A DNA stretch of 64,000 bases from Luteibacter yeojuensis (GTDB taxonomy: Bacteria; Pseudomonadota; Gammaproteobacteria; Xanthomonadales; Rhodanobacteraceae), in NCBI RefSeq assembly GCF_011742875.1, contig NZ_JAAQTL010000001.1, positions 124,001-188,000 on the forward strand. The letters run 5' to 3'. The notes beneath the pieces are model-generated. The model made no database searches. It was not told where the DNA came from and saw only the letters and a program-made list of their open reading frames with translations. Of the stretch, positions 51,848-62,706 are shown piece after piece (the first letter of the stretch is position 1; every line of letters begins with the position of its first letter). Position numbers and translations under genes: made by a program.

Positions 51848-52737
51848 AGCCGCGCGATCGCCTGCGCATCGCCATGCAGAAGTCCGGCCGGCTCACCGAG
51901 CCCGCCCAGGAGCTGCTGGCGCGTTGCGGCCTGAAGTTCCGCCAGAGTCGCGACAAGCTGTTCTGCTTCGGCGAAGGCGAGCCGGTGGACCTGCTGCTGG
52001 TCCGCGACGACGACATTCCCGGACTCATCGCGGAAGGCGTCTGCGACCTCGGCATCGTCGGCCGGAACGTGCTGCGCGAGTTCCAGTTCTCGAACGTGGA
52101 AGCGGGTACCGGGCTGGACGAACTGCGGCCGCTGGGCTTCGGCCACTGCCGCCTTTCGATCGCCGTTCCCCAGGAGGACGCCTACGACGGTCCCGCGCAA
52201 TTGGGCGGGCAGCGCATCGCCACGTCGTATCCGGGCCTGCTCGGCGAGTGGCTCCGGTCCAACGGCGTGGACGCGAAGGTGGTGATGCTCGCCGGTTCCG
52301 TGGAAATCGCGCCCAGACTCGGCACGGCCGATGCGATCTGCGACCTCGTTTCCAGCGGTGCCACGCTCGTCGCCAACCAGTTGCGCGAAGCCGCGGTGGT
52401 GGTCGAGAGCGAGGCCGTGCTGGCGGGACGCCGCGAGCTTCCGGCCGACGAGCGCGGCGAGATCGCCGAGTTGCTCCTGCGCCGGCTCGACGGCGTGATC
52501 CAGGTGCGCGATTCGCGCCTGATCCTGATGCAGGCACCCCGCCATTCCCTGGCGGAGATCACGCGCCTGCTGCCCGGCGCGCCCGTCCCGACGCTCACGG
52601 CGGTCGACGGCGCACCGGACCAGGTCGTGTTGCAGGCGCTGTGCGCCGGCTCGGTGAGCTGGCGTCAGCTGGAGGAAATGAAACGCGCCGGTGCCCGCGA
52701 CATGCTGGTGCTGCCGGTGGAGAAGATGCTGGCATGA
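51844..52737 (+). CDS. hisG: ATP phosphoribosyltransferase, long form
   Basis: A protein of 297 residues, first enzyme of histidine synthesis (ATP + PRPP to phosphoribosyl-ATP). [52 protein letters not shown] and the PRPP loop region [20 protein letters not shown] are clear; the C-terminal 80 residues form the ACT-like regulatory domain of the long form, so it needs no HisZ and should be inhibited by histidine. GGAGG lies 8 bases before the ATG. Confidence 0.98.
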   Translation: MKPRDRLRIAMQKSGRLTEPAQELLARCGLKFRQSRDKLFCFGEGEPVDLLLVRDDDIPGLIAEGVCDLGIVGRNVLREFQFSNVEAGTGLDELRPLGFGHCRLSIAVPQEDAYDGPAQLGGQRIATSYPGLLGEWLRSNGVDAKVVMLAGSVEIAPRLGTADAICDLVSSGATLVANQLREAAVVVESEAVLAGRRELPADERGEIAELLLRRLDGVIQVRDSRLILMQAPRHSLAEITRLLPGAPVPTLTAVDGAPDQVVLQALCAGSVSWRQLEEMKRAGARDMLVLPVEKMLA

Positions 52738-54041
52738 AGCGGATCGACTGGAAGACCCTGGACGAAATGGGGCGCGTAGAGGCATTGGCACGGCCCGCGC
52801 AGTCGCGCGCGCCCGGCTTGCGCCAGGGCGTGGAAGCGATCGTCGCCGAGGTCCGTGCGCGAGGCGACGCGGCGTTGTTCGAACTCACGGCCCGCTACGA
52901 CGGCGTCGAGTTGGACGATCTCGCCGTCACGGCGGAAGAGTTCGACGCCGCCGAGGCGCGCCTCCCGGCGGAGCTCAAGGCCGCGGTGCTCGAAGCGGCA
53001 GGGCGCATCGCGTCCTTCCATCGCGAAACGGCGCCCGTGCCGGTCGCCGTCGAGACGGCGCCGGGCGTGCGCGTCGAGCGCGTGCTGCGCCCCATTCGTC
53101 GCGTGGGGCTATACGTTCCCGCGGGTGGCGCGCCACTGCCGTCGACCGCGATCATGCTCGGCGTACCGGCGACGATCGCCGGCTGCCGCGAGGTGCTGCT
53201 GTGCACGCCCGTGCAGGCGAACGGACGTTGCGACGATGCCGTGCTCTTCGCGGCACGCGCGGTGGGCGTCCATCGCGTGTTCAAGGTCGGCGGTGCGCAG
53301 GCCATCGCCGCGATGGCCTATGGCACGGCCTCCATCGCCCGTTGCGACAAGCTGTTCGGCCCCGGCAACGCCTGGGTCACGGAAGCGAAGCTGCAGGTGG
53401 CGGGCGATCCCGCCGGTGCGGCCATCGACATGCCGGCCGGTCCGTCGGAAGTCCTCGTGATCGCCGACGATTCGGCCGATCCGCGCTTCGTCGCCGCCGA
53501 CCTGCTGTCGCAGGCCGAGCACGGCCCCGATTCCCAGGTGCTCCTCGTCAGCCCGTCGAGCGGATTGCTCGATCGCGTGGAGGCGGAAGTGGAAAGTCAG
53601 CTTGGCCTGTTGCCTCGCGCCAACATCGCCGGCATGGCGCTGGGCGAAAGCCGGCTGGTGCTGGTGGGTGGCCTCGACGAAGCACTGGAGGTCAGCAACC
53701 GTTATGCACCGGAGCACCTCATCGTCCAGACGGTCGAGCCGCGCGCGTTGCTCGACGGCATCGAGTCGGCGGGCTCGGTTTTCCTCGGCGAGTGGACGCC
53801 CGAATCGATCGGCGACTATTGCAGCGGCAGCAACCATGTCCTGCCTACCTACGGCTACGCGCGCAGCTACAGTGGCGTGTCCGTGGCCAGTTTCCAGAAA
53901 CAGGTGACCGTGCAGGAACTCACCGCCGACGGATTGCGCGGCATCGGGCCTTGCGCGGCGATTCTTGCCGAGGCCGAGCAACTGGAGGCGCACCGCCGCG
54001 CGGTCACCTTGCGGCTCGCCGCCATGGATGCCGTCGCATGA
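52734..54041 (+). CDS. hisD: histidinol dehydrogenase
   Basis: A protein of 435 residues that oxidises histidinol to histidine in two NAD-dependent steps. [65 protein letters not shown] and YAPEHL are the family motifs, including zinc ligands and the catalytic His. It overlaps hisG and hisC (ATGA each side). Confidence 0.98.
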   Translation: MKRIDWKTLDEMGRVEALARPAQSRAPGLRQGVEAIVAEVRARGDAALFELTARYDGVELDDLAVTAEEFDAAEARLPAELKAAVLEAAGRIASFHRETAPVPVAVETAPGVRVERVLRPIRRVGLYVPAGGAPLPSTAIMLGVPATIAGCREVLLCTPVQANGRCDDAVLFAARAVGVHRVFKVGGAQAIAAMAYGTASIARCDKLFGPGNAWVTEAKLQVAGDPAGAAIDMPAGPSEVLVIADDSADPRFVAADLLSQAEHGPDSQVLLVSPSSGLLDRVEAEVESQLGLLPRANIAGMALGESRLVLVGGLDEALEVSNRYAPEHLIVQTVEPRALLDGIESAGSVFLGEWTPESIGDYCSGSNHVLPTYGYARSYSGVSVASFQKQVTVQELTADGLRGIGPCAAILAEAEQLEAHRRAVTLRLAAMDAVA

Positions 54042-55096
54042 GCGTCCTCGACCTCGCCCGGCCGGATATCCGCGCCCTCGCGCCGTACTCAAGCGCGCGC
54101 ATGGAGGCACAGGGCGGCACCGTGCTGCTCAACGCGAACGAATCGTCCCGGCCGCCGAACATTCCCGGCGGCGAAGGACTCAACCGCTATCCCGACCCGC
54201 AGCCGCCCGCACTGGTCGCATCGCTGGCGGAGCTTTACGGGTGCGATCCGGATCGCGTGCTCGCGACACGCGGCAGCGACGAAGCCATCGACCTGCTGGT
54301 CCGGGCGTTCTGCCGGGCGGGCCAGGACGCCGTACTGGTCTCGCCGCCGACCTTCGGCATGTATGCCGTGTGCGCACGGATCCAGGGCGCGGCAGTGATC
54401 GAGTCGCCGCTCGACGCGTCCGGCGCGCTGGATGCGGACACCCTGCTTTCCGCCGTGAGTCCCGCCGTGAAGCTCGTCTTCGTCTGCACGCCCAACAATC
54501 CGACGGGAAACCTCGTCGGCGTGGACGTGCTCGACCGCCTGGCGCGCGAGCTTGCCGGCCGCGCGGTCCTGGTGGTGGACGAGGCCTATGCGGAATTCAG
54601 CGGCACGGCCAGCGCCGTGTCCCTGATCGACGCGTACGACTACGTGGCCGTGCTGCGCACGCTCTCGAAGGCGTGGTCCCTGGCGGGCGCACGCGTGGGC
54701 GCGCTGGTGGCGCGACCCGACGTGATCGGCCTGCTGCGCCGGATCATTCCGCCCTATCCGCTGCCTTCCCCGTGCGTCGATGCCGCGTTGGGCGCGCTGT
54801 CCTATGAAGGCCGCCGCGTGCAACGTCACCACCTCAATGAAATCCTCGCCGAGCGTGCACGCATGTTCGCGGAACTCGCGCGGGTGCCCGGGGTGCGCGA
54901 AGTGCTTCCCTCGCACGCCAATTTCCTTGCCGTACGCTTCGACGATGCGCCGGGAACGTATCGCCGCCTCCTCGCGGCGGGTGTGGTGGTGCGCGACATC
55001 ACGAAATATCCCGGTCTCGGCGACGCATTGCGCATCACCGTCGGTACCGGCAACGAGAACGACCGCGTGCTTGCGGTCCTCGGAGCGGGCGCATGA
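54038..55096 (+). CDS. hisC: histidinol-phosphate aminotransferase
   Basis: A PLP-dependent class I/II aminotransferase of 352 residues: [11 protein letters not shown] near the start, [40 protein letters not shown] and the lysine site [14 protein letters not shown]. Overlaps hisD and hisB by 4 bases. Confidence 0.97.
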   Translation: MSVLDLARPDIRALAPYSSARMEAQGGTVLLNANESSRPPNIPGGEGLNRYPDPQPPALVASLAELYGCDPDRVLATRGSDEAIDLLVRAFCRAGQDAVLVSPPTFGMYAVCARIQGAAVIESPLDASGALDADTLLSAVSPAVKLVFVCTPNNPTGNLVGVDVLDRLARELAGRAVLVVDEAYAEFSGTASAVSLIDAYDYVAVLRTLSKAWSLAGARVGALVARPDVIGLLRRIIPPYPLPSPCVDAALGALSYEGRRVQRHHLNEILAERARMFAELARVPGVREVLPSHANFLAVRFDDAPGTYRRLLAAGVVVRDITKYPGLGDALRITVGTGNENDRVLAVLGAGA

Positions 55097-56157
55097 GCCG
55101 GAAAATCCTCTTCGTCGACCGCGACGGCTGCCTGATCGAGGAACCTGCCGACGAACAGATCGACAGCTACGAGAAGCTGGCACTGATGCCGGGCGTGATC
55201 GCGGCGTTGCAGCGTTGCGTCGCGGCGGGTTACGAACTGGTGATGGTGACCAACCAGGACGGGCTGGGCACGCCGTCGTTTCCGCAGGCCTCGTTCGATG
55301 GCCCGCACCTGCTCTTGCTGCGCATCCTTTCCTCGCAGGGCATCGTCTTCCGCGAACAGCTGATCGATCGCAGCTTCGCCCACGAGTGCCGCGACACCCG
55401 CAAGCCGGCGACGGGCCTGGCCCGGCACTGGCTCGCCGACGACAGCTGGAGTCGCGCGCAGTCGGCCATGGTCGGGGACCGCGACACCGACCTTGCTTTC
55501 GCCGCGAACATGGGCGTGCGCGGTTTCCGCGTGGGGCAGGGCGGGATGGCCTGGAGCGAACTGGCCCATGCGCTGCTCGACGCGCCGCGCACGGCGGAAG
55601 TGGTCCGGGGCACGCGGGAGACGTCGGTCCGCGTGTCGGTCGATCTCGATCGCGTCGGCGACCCCGTCGTCCACACCGGCCTCGGGTTCTTCGACCACAT
55701 GCTCGAGCAGATCGGCAAGCACGGTGGCTTCGCGCTGGACCTGCGCTGCGACGGCGACACGCACGTGGACGAGCACCACACCATCGAGGATGTCGCGCTC
55801 GCTTTGGGCCAGGCGTTGCGCCAGGCCCTGGGCGACAAGCGCGGCATCGGGCGCTACGGCTTCGCGCTGCCCATGGACGAAAGCGCGGCACGCGCCGAAC
55901 TCGATCTCTCCGGGAGGCCGTACTTCGTTTTCGACGGATCGTTCCCGCGTGAGCGGGTGGGCGACATGCCGACGGAGCTGGTGCCGCATTTCTTCCGTTC
56001 GCTGTGCGAAACCCTTGGCGCGAACCTGCATCTGGCGGTGCACGGCGAGAACGCGCACCACATGGTGGAAGGCTGCTTCAAGGTCGTGGCGCGCACGCTG
56101 CGCCAGGCGATCCGGCGCGATGGCGCCGACCTTCCGAGCACGAAGGGTAGCCTCTGA
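55093..56157 (+). CDS. hisB: bifunctional histidinol-phosphatase / imidazoleglycerol-phosphate dehydratase
   Basis: A protein of 354 residues. Residues 1-165 are the HAD-type phosphatase ([11 protein letters not shown] with Asp9 and Asp11; [18 protein letters not shown]). Residues 170-354 are the dehydratase: [67 protein letters not shown]. The fused form is typical of gammaproteobacteria and xanthomonads. It overlaps hisC by 4 bases and hisH by 1. Confidence 0.98.
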   Translation: MSRKILFVDRDGCLIEEPADEQIDSYEKLALMPGVIAALQRCVAAGYELVMVTNQDGLGTPSFPQASFDGPHLLLLRILSSQGIVFREQLIDRSFAHECRDTRKPATGLARHWLADDSWSRAQSAMVGDRDTDLAFAANMGVRGFRVGQGGMAWSELAHALLDAPRTAEVVRGTRETSVRVSVDLDRVGDPVVHTGLGFFDHMLEQIGKHGGFALDLRCDGDTHVDEHHTIEDVALALGQALRQALGDKRGIGRYGFALPMDESAARAELDLSGRPYFVFDGSFPRERVGDMPTELVPHFFRSLCETLGANLHLAVHGENAHHMVEGCFKVVARTLRQAIRRDGADLPSTKGSL

Positions 56158-56747
56158 TGCGGGTCGTCCTCGTCGATGCCGGCGGCACGAACATCGGTTC
56201 CGTGCGTTACGCCTTGCAGCGCCTCGGTACCGATGCCGAACTCACGTCCGACGCCCAGCGCATCCGCGCGGCAAGCCACGTCATCCTGCCGGGCGTCGGC
56301 GCGGCAGGGCCGGGCATGCGCATGCTTCGCGAGGCCGGCCTCGTGGACGTGCTGCGCGGGCTGACCCAGCCGGTGCTCGGCGTATGCCTCGGCATGCAAC
56401 TGCTGTGCGAGCATTCGGAGGAGGGCGATACCGAATGCCTGGGCGTCGTTCCCGCCACGGTACGCCGGTTTGCCGAAAGCCCGGGACGGCGCGTGCCGCA
56501 CATGGGCTGGAACGCCTTGCACGTGACGGCCTGCCACCCGCTCGTCGCCGGTTTGCGCGAAGGCGATGCGGCGTATTTCGTCCATAGCTACGCCGTGCCC
56601 ACCGGCGACTACACGCTCGCGTCGAGCGAGCACGGTCAGCCCTTCGCGGCGGTCGTCGCCGCCGGCAACTTCATGGGCATGCAATTCCATCCCGAGCGCT
56701 CGGCGGGCCTGGGCGCGCAACTCCTGCGGAATTTCCTCTCCTTATGA
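56157..56747 (+). CDS. hisH: imidazole glycerol phosphate synthase, glutamine amidotransferase subunit
   Basis: A protein of 196 residues: oxyanion strand [14 protein letters not shown], nucleophile in GVCLGMQLL, and His/Glu in GMQFHPERS. It gives ammonia to HisF. The ATG shares one base with the hisB stop (TGATG); AAGGG lies 8 bases upstream. It overlaps hisA by 4 bases. Confidence 0.98.
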   Translation: MRVVLVDAGGTNIGSVRYALQRLGTDAELTSDAQRIRAASHVILPGVGAAGPGMRMLREAGLVDVLRGLTQPVLGVCLGMQLLCEHSEEGDTECLGVVPATVRRFAESPGRRVPHMGWNALHVTACHPLVAGLREGDAAYFVHSYAVPTGDYTLASSEHGQPFAAVVAAGNFMGMQFHPERSAGLGAQLLRNFLSL

Positions 56748-57496
56748 CGCTTCCCATTCCCGCGATCGACCTGCGCGATGGCAAGGTCGTCCGCCTCTAC
56801 AAGGGCGACTACGCTCGGCAGACCACCTTCGCCTTCGAGCCCGAGGCGCTCGCCGCACGCTACGCCGACGAAGGCGCCGGATGGCTGCACGTGGTCGACC
56901 TCGACGGTGCGCGGTCCGGGCATTTCGAGAACCTCGCGACCATCGCCGGCATCGCCTCAAGCGGGCGCCTGCGCGTGCAGGCAGGCGGTGGCATCCGCGA
57001 CGAAGACGGCGTGCGCCGGTTGCTGGAGGCGGGGGCCGATCGCGTCGTCGTCGGCAGCGTGGCCATCCGCGATCCGGAAACCGTCGCCATGTGGATCGGC
57101 CGTTACGGTGCCGACCGCATCGTGCCGGCATTGGACACGCGCTTCAGGGACGGGGAGTGGAAGCTGCCCAGCGCGGGATGGACCGCCGACGAAGCGCGCA
57201 CGCTGGACGACCTGGTCCCCTGGTACGAGGCCGCGGGCGCGCGCCATCTGCTTTGCACCGACATCGACCGCGACGGCACGATGAGCGGCCCGAACGTCGC
57301 CCTCTACCGCCATCTGGGCACGCTGGCGCCGGCGCTGGAGGTGCAGGCGTCCGGTGGCGTACGTTCCCTGGAGGACGTCGCCGCGCTGGCATTGCAAGGC
57401 AGTGCCGGCGTCATCCTCGGAAGGGCGCTCCTGGAGGGCGCCTTCACGCTGGCCGATGCCTTCGCCGTGGCGGAGCGGGCGGGCGCGTCATGCTGA
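56744..57496 (+). CDS. hisA: phosphoribosylformimino-AICAR isomerase
   Basis: A beta-alpha barrel isomerase of 250 residues: [19 protein letters not shown] with catalytic Asp9, [54 protein letters not shown] with the second Asp, and [11 protein letters not shown]. It overlaps hisH by 4 and hisF by 7 bases. Confidence 0.98.
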   Translation: MTLPIPAIDLRDGKVVRLYKGDYARQTTFAFEPEALAARYADEGAGWLHVVDLDGARSGHFENLATIAGIASSGRLRVQAGGGIRDEDGVRRLLEAGADRVVVGSVAIRDPETVAMWIGRYGADRIVPALDTRFRDGEWKLPSAGWTADEARTLDDLVPWYEAAGARHLLCTDIDRDGTMSGPNVALYRHLGTLAPALEVQASGGVRSLEDVAALALQGSAGVILGRALLEGAFTLADAFAVAERAGASC

Positions 57497-58260
57497 GCCG
57501 TCGCATCGTGCCCTGCCTGGACGTACGCGATGGCCAGGTCGTGAAGGGCGTGCGCTTCCGCGACCATGTCGTCGTGGGCGAGATCGTCGAACTCGCGCTG
57601 CGCTATCGCGACGAGGGCGCCGACGAACTCGTCTTCTACGACATCACGGCGAGTCCGGAAGGGCGAAGCGTCGACCGCCACTGGGTGGAGCGGGTCGCGC
57701 GCGAGATCGACATTCCGTTCTGCGTCGCCGGCGGCATCCGCAGCGTCGAGGACGCGCGCGCCGTGCTGCACGCCGGTGCCGACAAGGTGTCGATCAACTC
57801 GCCCGCGCTGGAGCGCCCGGCGCTGGTCGGCGAGCTTGCCGATGCCTTCGGCGTGCAGTGCGTCGTCGTGGGCGTGGACAGCCTGCGCGACGACGACGGC
57901 GAATGGCGCGTGCGCCAGTACACGGGCGATCCCTCGCGTACGCGCGCGCTGCGCAAGCGCACGCTGGATTGGATCGACGAGGTGCAGCAGCTTGGCGCGG
58001 GAGAGATCGTGCTGAACTGCATGGGTACCGATGGTGTCCGTCGCGGCTACGACATCGAGCAGCTGAAGGCCGCGAGGGCCATGAGTCGCGTGCCGCTCGT
58101 GGCGTCCGGCGGTGCGGGTGTGCCGGCGCACTTCACCGAGGTTTTCCGCGAGGCCGACGTCGACGCGGCACTCGCGGCAAGCGTCTTCCATTCCGGCGAC
58201 ATCGGCATTCCCGCGTTGAAACGGGAGCTGCGCGCGCAAGGCATCGAGGTGAGGCTATGA
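57490..58260 (+). CDS. hisF: imidazole glycerol phosphate synthase, cyclase subunit
   Basis: A protein of 256 residues related to His[20 protein letters not shown] with catalytic Asp11, [55 protein letters not shown] and [11 protein letters not shown]. Together with HisH it makes IGP and AICAR. Overlaps hisIE (ATGA). Confidence 0.98.
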   Translation: MLSRRIVPCLDVRDGQVVKGVRFRDHVVVGEIVELALRYRDEGADELVFYDITASPEGRSVDRHWVERVAREIDIPFCVAGGIRSVEDARAVLHAGADKVSINSPALERPALVGELADAFGVQCVVVGVDSLRDDDGEWRVRQYTGDPSRTRALRKRTLDWIDEVQQLGAGEIVLNCMGTDGVRRGYDIEQLKAARAMSRVPLVASGGAGVPAHFTEVFREADVDAALAASVFHSGDIGIPALKRELRAQGIEVRL

Positions 58261-58883
58261 ACGGCTTGAACGCGGATTTCGCCAAGGGCGGCGGCCTGCT
58301 GCCGGCGATCGTGCAGCATGCGCGCACCGGCGAGGTGCTGATGCTGGGATACATGGACGAAGCCGCGTTGAAAGCGACGAGGGATCGCGGCCTGGTCACG
58401 TTCTTCAGTCGCAGCAAACAACGCCAGTGGACGAAGGGCGAGACCTCGGGGAACACGCTGGCCGTCGTCGATGCGCGCCTGGACTGCGATGCGGATACGA
58501 TCCTGGTGCGTGCGCTTCCGGCGGGTCCGACCTGTCATCGCGGCACGTCGAGCTGCTTCGGCGACGACGTGCGGCCTTCGCTCGGCTTTCTCGCGGAACT
58601 GGATGCGCTGGTCGCGGCCAGGCATGCCGAGCGTCCCGCCGGCAGCTATACGACGTCGCTGTTCGAAGACGGGATACGCCGCATCGCGCAGAAGGTGGGC
58701 GAGGAAGGTGTGGAAACCGCGCTTGCCGCGGTGGCGCAGGACGACGATGCGTTGATCGGCGAGGCCGCCGACCTGGTGTTTCATCTGATGGTGGCGCTGC
58801 GCGCGCGCGGCATCGGATTCGATGCCGTGGTGGCAAAGCTGGCGTCGCGGCATGCGCCGGCGGACGTGTCGCGAGGCCCTTGA
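58257..58883 (+). CDS. hisI: bifunctional phosphoribosyl-AMP cyclohydrolase / phosphoribosyl-ATP pyrophosphohydrolase
   Basis: A protein of 208 residues. Residues 1-115 are HisI, with [29 protein letters not shown] and the metal-binding DCDADTILV...[12 protein letters not shown]. Residues about 120-208 are HisE ([28 protein letters not shown]). Last gene of the his operon; it converges with the ArsC-like gene 9 bases on, and no hairpin terminator is seen between them. Confidence 0.97.
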   Translation: MNGLNADFAKGGGLLPAIVQHARTGEVLMLGYMDEAALKATRDRGLVTFFSRSKQRQWTKGETSGNTLAVVDARLDCDADTILVRALPAGPTCHRGTSSCFGDDVRPSLGFLAELDALVAARHAERPAGSYTTSLFEDGIRRIAQKVGEEGVETALAAVAQDDDALIGEAADLVFHLMVALRARGIGFDAVVAKLASRHAPADVSRGP

Positions 58884-58892
58884 GTCGCTGGG

Positions 58893-59228
58893 CTACAGGA
58901 TTTCCAGCACCGCCTCGGGAGGCCGCCCGATCGCCGCCCTGTCGTCATGGATCACGACAGGCCGCTCGATCAGCTTCGGCGTCGTCGCCATCGCCTCGAT
59001 CAGCTGCGCCCGCGAGAGAGTCGCCGGCAGCGCGGCATATTCGTCTTCGCCCTTGCGCATCAGCGCGCGCGGCTCGAGCCCGAGCAGGCCGAGCACGCGT
59101 TCGATCTCGGTCGCCGAAGGTGGCGTGGCCTGGTAGTCGACGATCGACGGCGACAGGCCGCGGGCCTGCAACAGCGCCAGCGTTTCCCGCGACTTGGAGC
59201 AGCGCGGGTTATGCCAGATCGTCAACAT
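58893..59228 (-). CDS. arsC: ArsC family protein (arsenate reductase-like)
   Basis: A thioredoxin-fold protein of 111 residues. The active-site Cys10 lies in HNPRCSKSRETLALL, and RKGEDEYAAL and KLIERPVVIHDDRAAIGRPPE follow, as in glutaredoxin-dependent arsenate reductases. No arsenic resistance gene is near, so a redox or other role is possible. It lies 5 bases after rluB. Confidence 0.9.
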   Translation of the reverse strand: MLTIWHNPRCSKSRETLALLQARGLSPSIVDYQATPPSATEIERVLGLLGLEPRALMRKGEDEYAALPATLSRAQLIEAMATTPKLIERPVVIHDDRAAIGRPPEAVLEIL

Positions 59229-59233
59229 GGCGC

Positions 59234-60694
59234 TTACCGGTTGCCGCCGCGATTGCCGCCGCCCGGGCGTCCGCCGCGGTTGCCGCCGGGACGCGGGCCG
59301 CCGGTGCGATTGCCGCCACCACCCGGACCGCCGGTGCGATTGCCGCCGCCGGGACGGCCGCCGCGATTTCCGCCGCCTTCGAAACGGCTGCCGGAGGCGC
59401 GATTGCCTTCGTTACGCGCCGGACCCTGGCCCGCCGCGCGGTTGCCGCCCGCATTGCCCGAACGTCCGCCCGGACGCGGACCACGGTTGCCGGCGGTATT
59501 GCCGGCCGTGTTGCCCGCCGTATTGCCGCCACCGGTGCGGCTGTCGCCCGCGAACCAGGTGCGGATCGACGGCAGTTCCTGCCCCGGTGCCACACGGCGC
59601 GACTTGCGCTGGGCACCGCCGCCCGACCGTTCCGGACGGGCGACGTTGCCGTTGACCTCGCGGCGCTGGCCGCCGCCGGCGCCCTGCGCGCGACCGCCGC
59701 GGCCGCCACGCCCGCCACGCGGGTTGTCGTCGCGGATACGATCAAATGCGGTGAGTTCGCGGGCTTCGTCATGCCGCGCCGAGCTCCAGGCGCCAGTGGC
59801 GCGGGTGTCGGGACGGTACTCGGTGACGTGGCGCGGTGCGCGGCGCTGGTGCACCACCGCGCTCAGCGTCAAGACGGGGTCCGGTGCACCGAGGCCGGCG
59901 CGCTCGCGCAGTTCCTTGATGGCGGTCTCGTCGAGCGATTCGCAATCGCCACGGCGTAGCGCTCGCGGCAGCTCCACCGAGCCGTAACGGATGCGCTTCA
60001 GGCGGCTGACGAGGAAGCCCTGCGAATCCCACAGTCGGCGGACTTCGCGATTGCGGCCCTCGCGGATGGTGACGCGGAACCAGCTGTGGCTGCCGCCGCG
60101 GCTGATGATGCCGATCTCGTCGAAGCGGGCGGGGCCGTCTTCCAGTTCCACGCCGGCCTTGAGCCGCTCGATCGTCTCGTCCGGCACTTCGCCGTGGACG
60201 CGGCAAAGGTATTCGCGCTCGAGGCCGCTCTTCGGGTGCATCAGCGCGTTGGCGAGTTCCCCGTCGGTCGTGAGCAGGAGCAGGCCCGTGGTGTTGATGT
60301 CGAGGCGGCCCACGGCGACCCAGCGCGCGCCACGCAGGCGCGGCAGCTGTTCGAACACGGTGGGGCGACCTTCGGTGTCCTCGCGGGTGGTCACCACGCC
60401 TTCCGGCTTGTGGTAGACCAGGACTTCCGCGTCGCTGCGGTTGTCGGTGGCGACGACGAACTGCTTGCCGTCGAGGACGACGCGGTCGCCGGCGTGGACG
60501 CTGGCGCCGATCGTGGCGACGGTGCCGTTGACCTCGACCTCGCCGGCCTGGATGCGCTGTTCGAGCATCCGGCGCGAGCCGAGCCCGGCGTTGGCGAGGA
60601 CCTTGTGCAGGCGCTCCTCGAGTTGGGGGGTGCCTTCGGCGGCTTCGTTGCCGCCGCGTTTCAGGGTGAGCAGGGAACGCTGTGGCGCATTCAT
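59234..60694 (-). CDS. rluB: 23S rRNA pseudouridine synthase RluB with long Arg/Gly/Asn-rich tail
   Basis: A protein of 486 residues. Residues 25-75 are an S4 RNA-binding domain (LHKVLANAGLGSRRMLEQRI), and 90-260 the RsuA/RluB catalytic domain, with Asp132 in GRLDINTTGLLLLT and EGRNREVRRLWDSQG. RluB modifies U2605 of 23S rRNA. From about residue 285 the chain is a low-complexity tail of RGG and GGNRxGG repeats (RGGRGGRGGRAQG, TAGN repeated three times, GGGNRGGNR), probably disordered and RNA-binding. The ATG overlaps the scpB stop (ATGA). The family call is sure; the tail is much longer than in E. coli. Confidence 0.95.
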   Translation of the reverse strand: MNAPQRSLLTLKRGGNEAAEGTPQLEERLHKVLANAGLGSRRMLEQRIQAGEVEVNGTVATIGASVHAGDRVVLDGKQFVVATDNRSDAEVLVYHKPEGVVTTREDTEGRPTVFEQLPRLRGARWVAVGRLDINTTGLLLLTTDGELANALMHPKSGLEREYLCRVHGEVPDETIERLKAGVELEDGPARFDEIGIISRGGSHSWFRVTIREGRNREVRRLWDSQGFLVSRLKRIRYGSVELPRALRRGDCESLDETAIKELRERAGLGAPDPVLTLSAVVHQRRAPRHVTEYRPDTRATGAWSSARHDEARELTAFDRIRDDNPRGGRGGRGGRAQGAGGGQRREVNGNVARPERSGGGAQRKSRRVAPGQELPSIRTWFAGDSRTGGGNTAGNTAGNTAGNRGPRPGGRSGNAGGNRAAGQGPARNEGNRASGSRFEGGGNRGGRPGGGNRTGGPGGGGNRTGGPRPGGNRGGRPGGGNRGGNR

Positions 60695-61470
60695 GCGCGT
60701 GACTCCTCGGTATCTTTCTCGGCGTCGCCGTCTTCGGCGTCGCTTATGGGGTTCTCTGCCTCGTCGGCAGTGGGGGAAGCCGCGGCGACGTCGTCGCCGT
60801 CAGGCACTTGGTTCGAGTCCTCGACCGCATCGCCTTCGGCATGCGCGGTCTCGGGGGATTCCTGGTCTTCGCCGTCGGGCATCGCGGCCCGGGCCGGCGC
60901 GGGCTCCGCATCGCCTTCGAAGCGCATCTGCGGATTAAGTTCCTCGAGGTCGCGAATTTCCGACAACGGGGGCAGGGCGTCCAGGGACTTCAGGTTGAAG
61001 TAGTCGAGGAAGGCGCGGGTGGTACCGAACAGTGCCGGCTTGCCCGGTACGTCGCGGTGGCCCACCACGCGGATCCATTCGCGTTCTTCGAGCGTCTTGA
61101 TGATGTTCGACGACACCACCACGCCGCGGATCTGTTCGATTTCGGGGCGGGTGATCGGCTGGCGGTAGGCGATCAGCGCCAGGGTCTCGAGGAGGGCGCG
61201 CGAGTAGCGGCTCGGCTTTTCGGCCCACATCCGCGAGACCCACCCGTGCACCTCCCGCCGCACCTGGTAGCGCCAGCCGGATGCGACCTCCACCAGCTCC
61301 ACGCCGCGCCCCTCGCAGTCGGCGCCGAGGGCCGCCAGGGCCTGCGTGAGTTCGTCCGTGCCGATCTCCTCGTCCTCGCCGAAGATCGCCTTCAACTGCG
61401 CGATGGTCATCGGCTGTGTCGACGCCAGCAGCGCCGCTTCCACGATGGGTTTGAGCTGTTCGGGTTGCAT
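60691..61470 (-). CDS. scpB: segregation and condensation protein ScpB
   Basis: A protein of 259 residues. Residues 1-183 are the two winged-helix domains of ScpB: IVEAALLASTQPMTIAQL, RALLETLALIAYRQPITRPEIEQIRGV and FGTTRAFLDYFNLKSLDALPPL. It joins ScpA and SMC in the chromosome condensing complex. Residues 185-259 are an acidic tail with many Asp and Glu (EDQESPETAHAEGDAVED), absent from many ScpB proteins. It lies 40 bases after scpA. Confidence 0.96.
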   Translation of the reverse strand: MQPEQLKPIVEAALLASTQPMTIAQLKAIFGEDEEIGTDELTQALAALGADCEGRGVELVEVASGWRYQVRREVHGWVSRMWAEKPSRYSRALLETLALIAYRQPITRPEIEQIRGVVVSSNIIKTLEEREWIRVVGHRDVPGKPALFGTTRAFLDYFNLKSLDALPPLSEIRDLEELNPQMRFEGDAEPAPARAAMPDGEDQESPETAHAEGDAVEDSNQVPDGDDVAAASPTADEAENPISDAEDGDAEKDTEESRA

Positions 61471-61510
61471 AGGCCCTTGGATGGTGGTTTCGTGGCCCCT
61501 GGGGGAGCCG

Positions 61511-62395
61511 TCAGGCGAGCGCTTCTTCCGACGCGGCCTCGGTCTGTACCTTCGTCTTCAGGTAGATCGGCCCGAGGGCCTCTTCCTGCACGATTTCGAT
61601 GAGCATTTCCTTAGCCAGCTCGAGCATGGCCAGGAAGGTGACCACGACGCCGAGGCGACCCTCGCTCACGTCGAACAACGTTTCGAAGCGGTGGAACCCG
61701 CCGCCTTCGCTCAATGTGCCGAGCAGGTCGCCCATGCGCTGGCGAACGCTGAGCGGTTCGCGCTGGATCGCATGGTGCGTGAACAGGTCGGCACGGTTGA
61801 GCACGTCCTTGAGCGCGAGCAGGAGCTCCTTGAGATCCAGCGGGGGCGGCACGCGTACCACGTTGTGCTCGCCGACGAAGGCGTGGACCACCGTGGTGTC
61901 GCGTTCCAGGCGCGGCAGTTCGTCGATATCCGCCGCGGCCTTCTTGAAGCGTTCGTACTCCTGCAGGCGACGGACGAGTTCCGCGCGGGGATCCTCCTCC
62001 ACGCCTTCCTCGGCCGGCGGCCGCGGCAGCAGCAGCCTGGACTTGATCTCCGCCAGGATCGCTGCCATCAGCAGGTATTCCGCCGCGAGTTCCAGTCGCA
62101 TCACCTCGCGCATCATCTCGATGTAGTCCATGTACTGCCGGGTGATTTCGGCGACGGGGATATCGAGGATGTCGAGGTTCTGCCGGCGGATCAGGTAAAG
62201 CAGCAGGTCCAACGGACCTTCGAACGATTCGAGGATAACTTCGAGCGCGTCCGGCGGAATGTAAAGATCCTGCGGCATTTGCAGCACCGGCTGCCCGCGC
62301 ACCAGCGCGAGAGGCATTTCCTGCTGCTGCGGGATGCCCGCGAAGGCATCCTGGGTTTTTTCGACCACCTGGACTGCGGTTGTCTCGTTAGTCAT
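61511..62395 (-). CDS. scpA: segregation and condensation protein ScpA
   Basis: A kleisin of 294 residues: FEGPLDLLLYLIRRQNLDILDIPVAEITRQYMDYI, LAAEYLLMAAILAEIKSRLLLP and the C-terminal winged helix FETLFDVSEGRLGVVVTFLAMLELAKE. The first 45 residues (Gln/Pro-rich) are extra to the core. The ATG at 62395 is used; a GTG two codons upstream is possible. It is the first gene of the minus-strand unit scpA-scpB-rluB-arsC. Confidence 0.96.
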   Translation of the reverse strand: MTNETTAVQVVEKTQDAFAGIPQQQEMPLALVRGQPVLQMPQDLYIPPDALEVILESFEGPLDLLLYLIRRQNLDILDIPVAEITRQYMDYIEMMREVMRLELAAEYLLMAAILAEIKSRLLLPRPPAEEGVEEDPRAELVRRLQEYERFKKAAADIDELPRLERDTTVVHAFVGEHNVVRVPPPLDLKELLLALKDVLNRADLFTHHAIQREPLSVRQRMGDLLGTLSEGGGFHRFETLFDVSEGRLGVVVTFLAMLELAKEMLIEIVQEEALGPIYLKTKVQTEAASEEALA

Positions 62396-62706
62396 CGGCA
62401 CACGTCAGAAGGGTCGCGGGAGCGACCGGTAGCGCAACAATCGATGCCGTCCGGCGGCTTTACCGCCACCTCGCCCGGCATGCCACGCGTCGTCGCCGAC
62501 GAGCGATAGGCATGGCCGCTGGACACCCCAGGAGGGTCACCGTCTGTGAAGGAACGTCGGGAGCAGAGCGCGGCCGGTCCCGCGAACGGACCGGTGAGGG
62601 CGCGACGCCCGAATAAGTTCACCCGATTGCCATACAGGGTATCGCCTGTGCCGATCCAAGTCCAGCGGCGGCGCCGGGCGGCCGGGCCTTGCGGCACAAT
62701 AGTCCC
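62396..62706. other. divergent promoter region between scpA and dinB
   Basis: A 311-base gap with no gene that I can support. It must carry promoters for both sides. An inverted repeat ACAGG-N6-CCTGT at 62634-62649 looks like an SOS box turned inside out and is not one. A -10-like CACAAT (62695-62700) lies 6 bases before the dinB ATG. Confidence 0.5.
62695..62700 (+). promoter_or_regulatory. possible -10 box giving a leaderless dinB message
   Basis: CACAAT ends 6 bases before the dinB ATG, so transcription would start at or next to the start codon. No ribosome binding site is present, which fits a leaderless message. No good -35 box is seen 16-18 bases upstream. Confidence 0.35.

Noticed and set aside
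62634..62649. SOS box before dinB
   Set aside because: The repeat reads ACAGG-N6-CCTGT; the LexA site of gammaproteobacteria is CTGT-N8-ACAG, so the arms are reversed.
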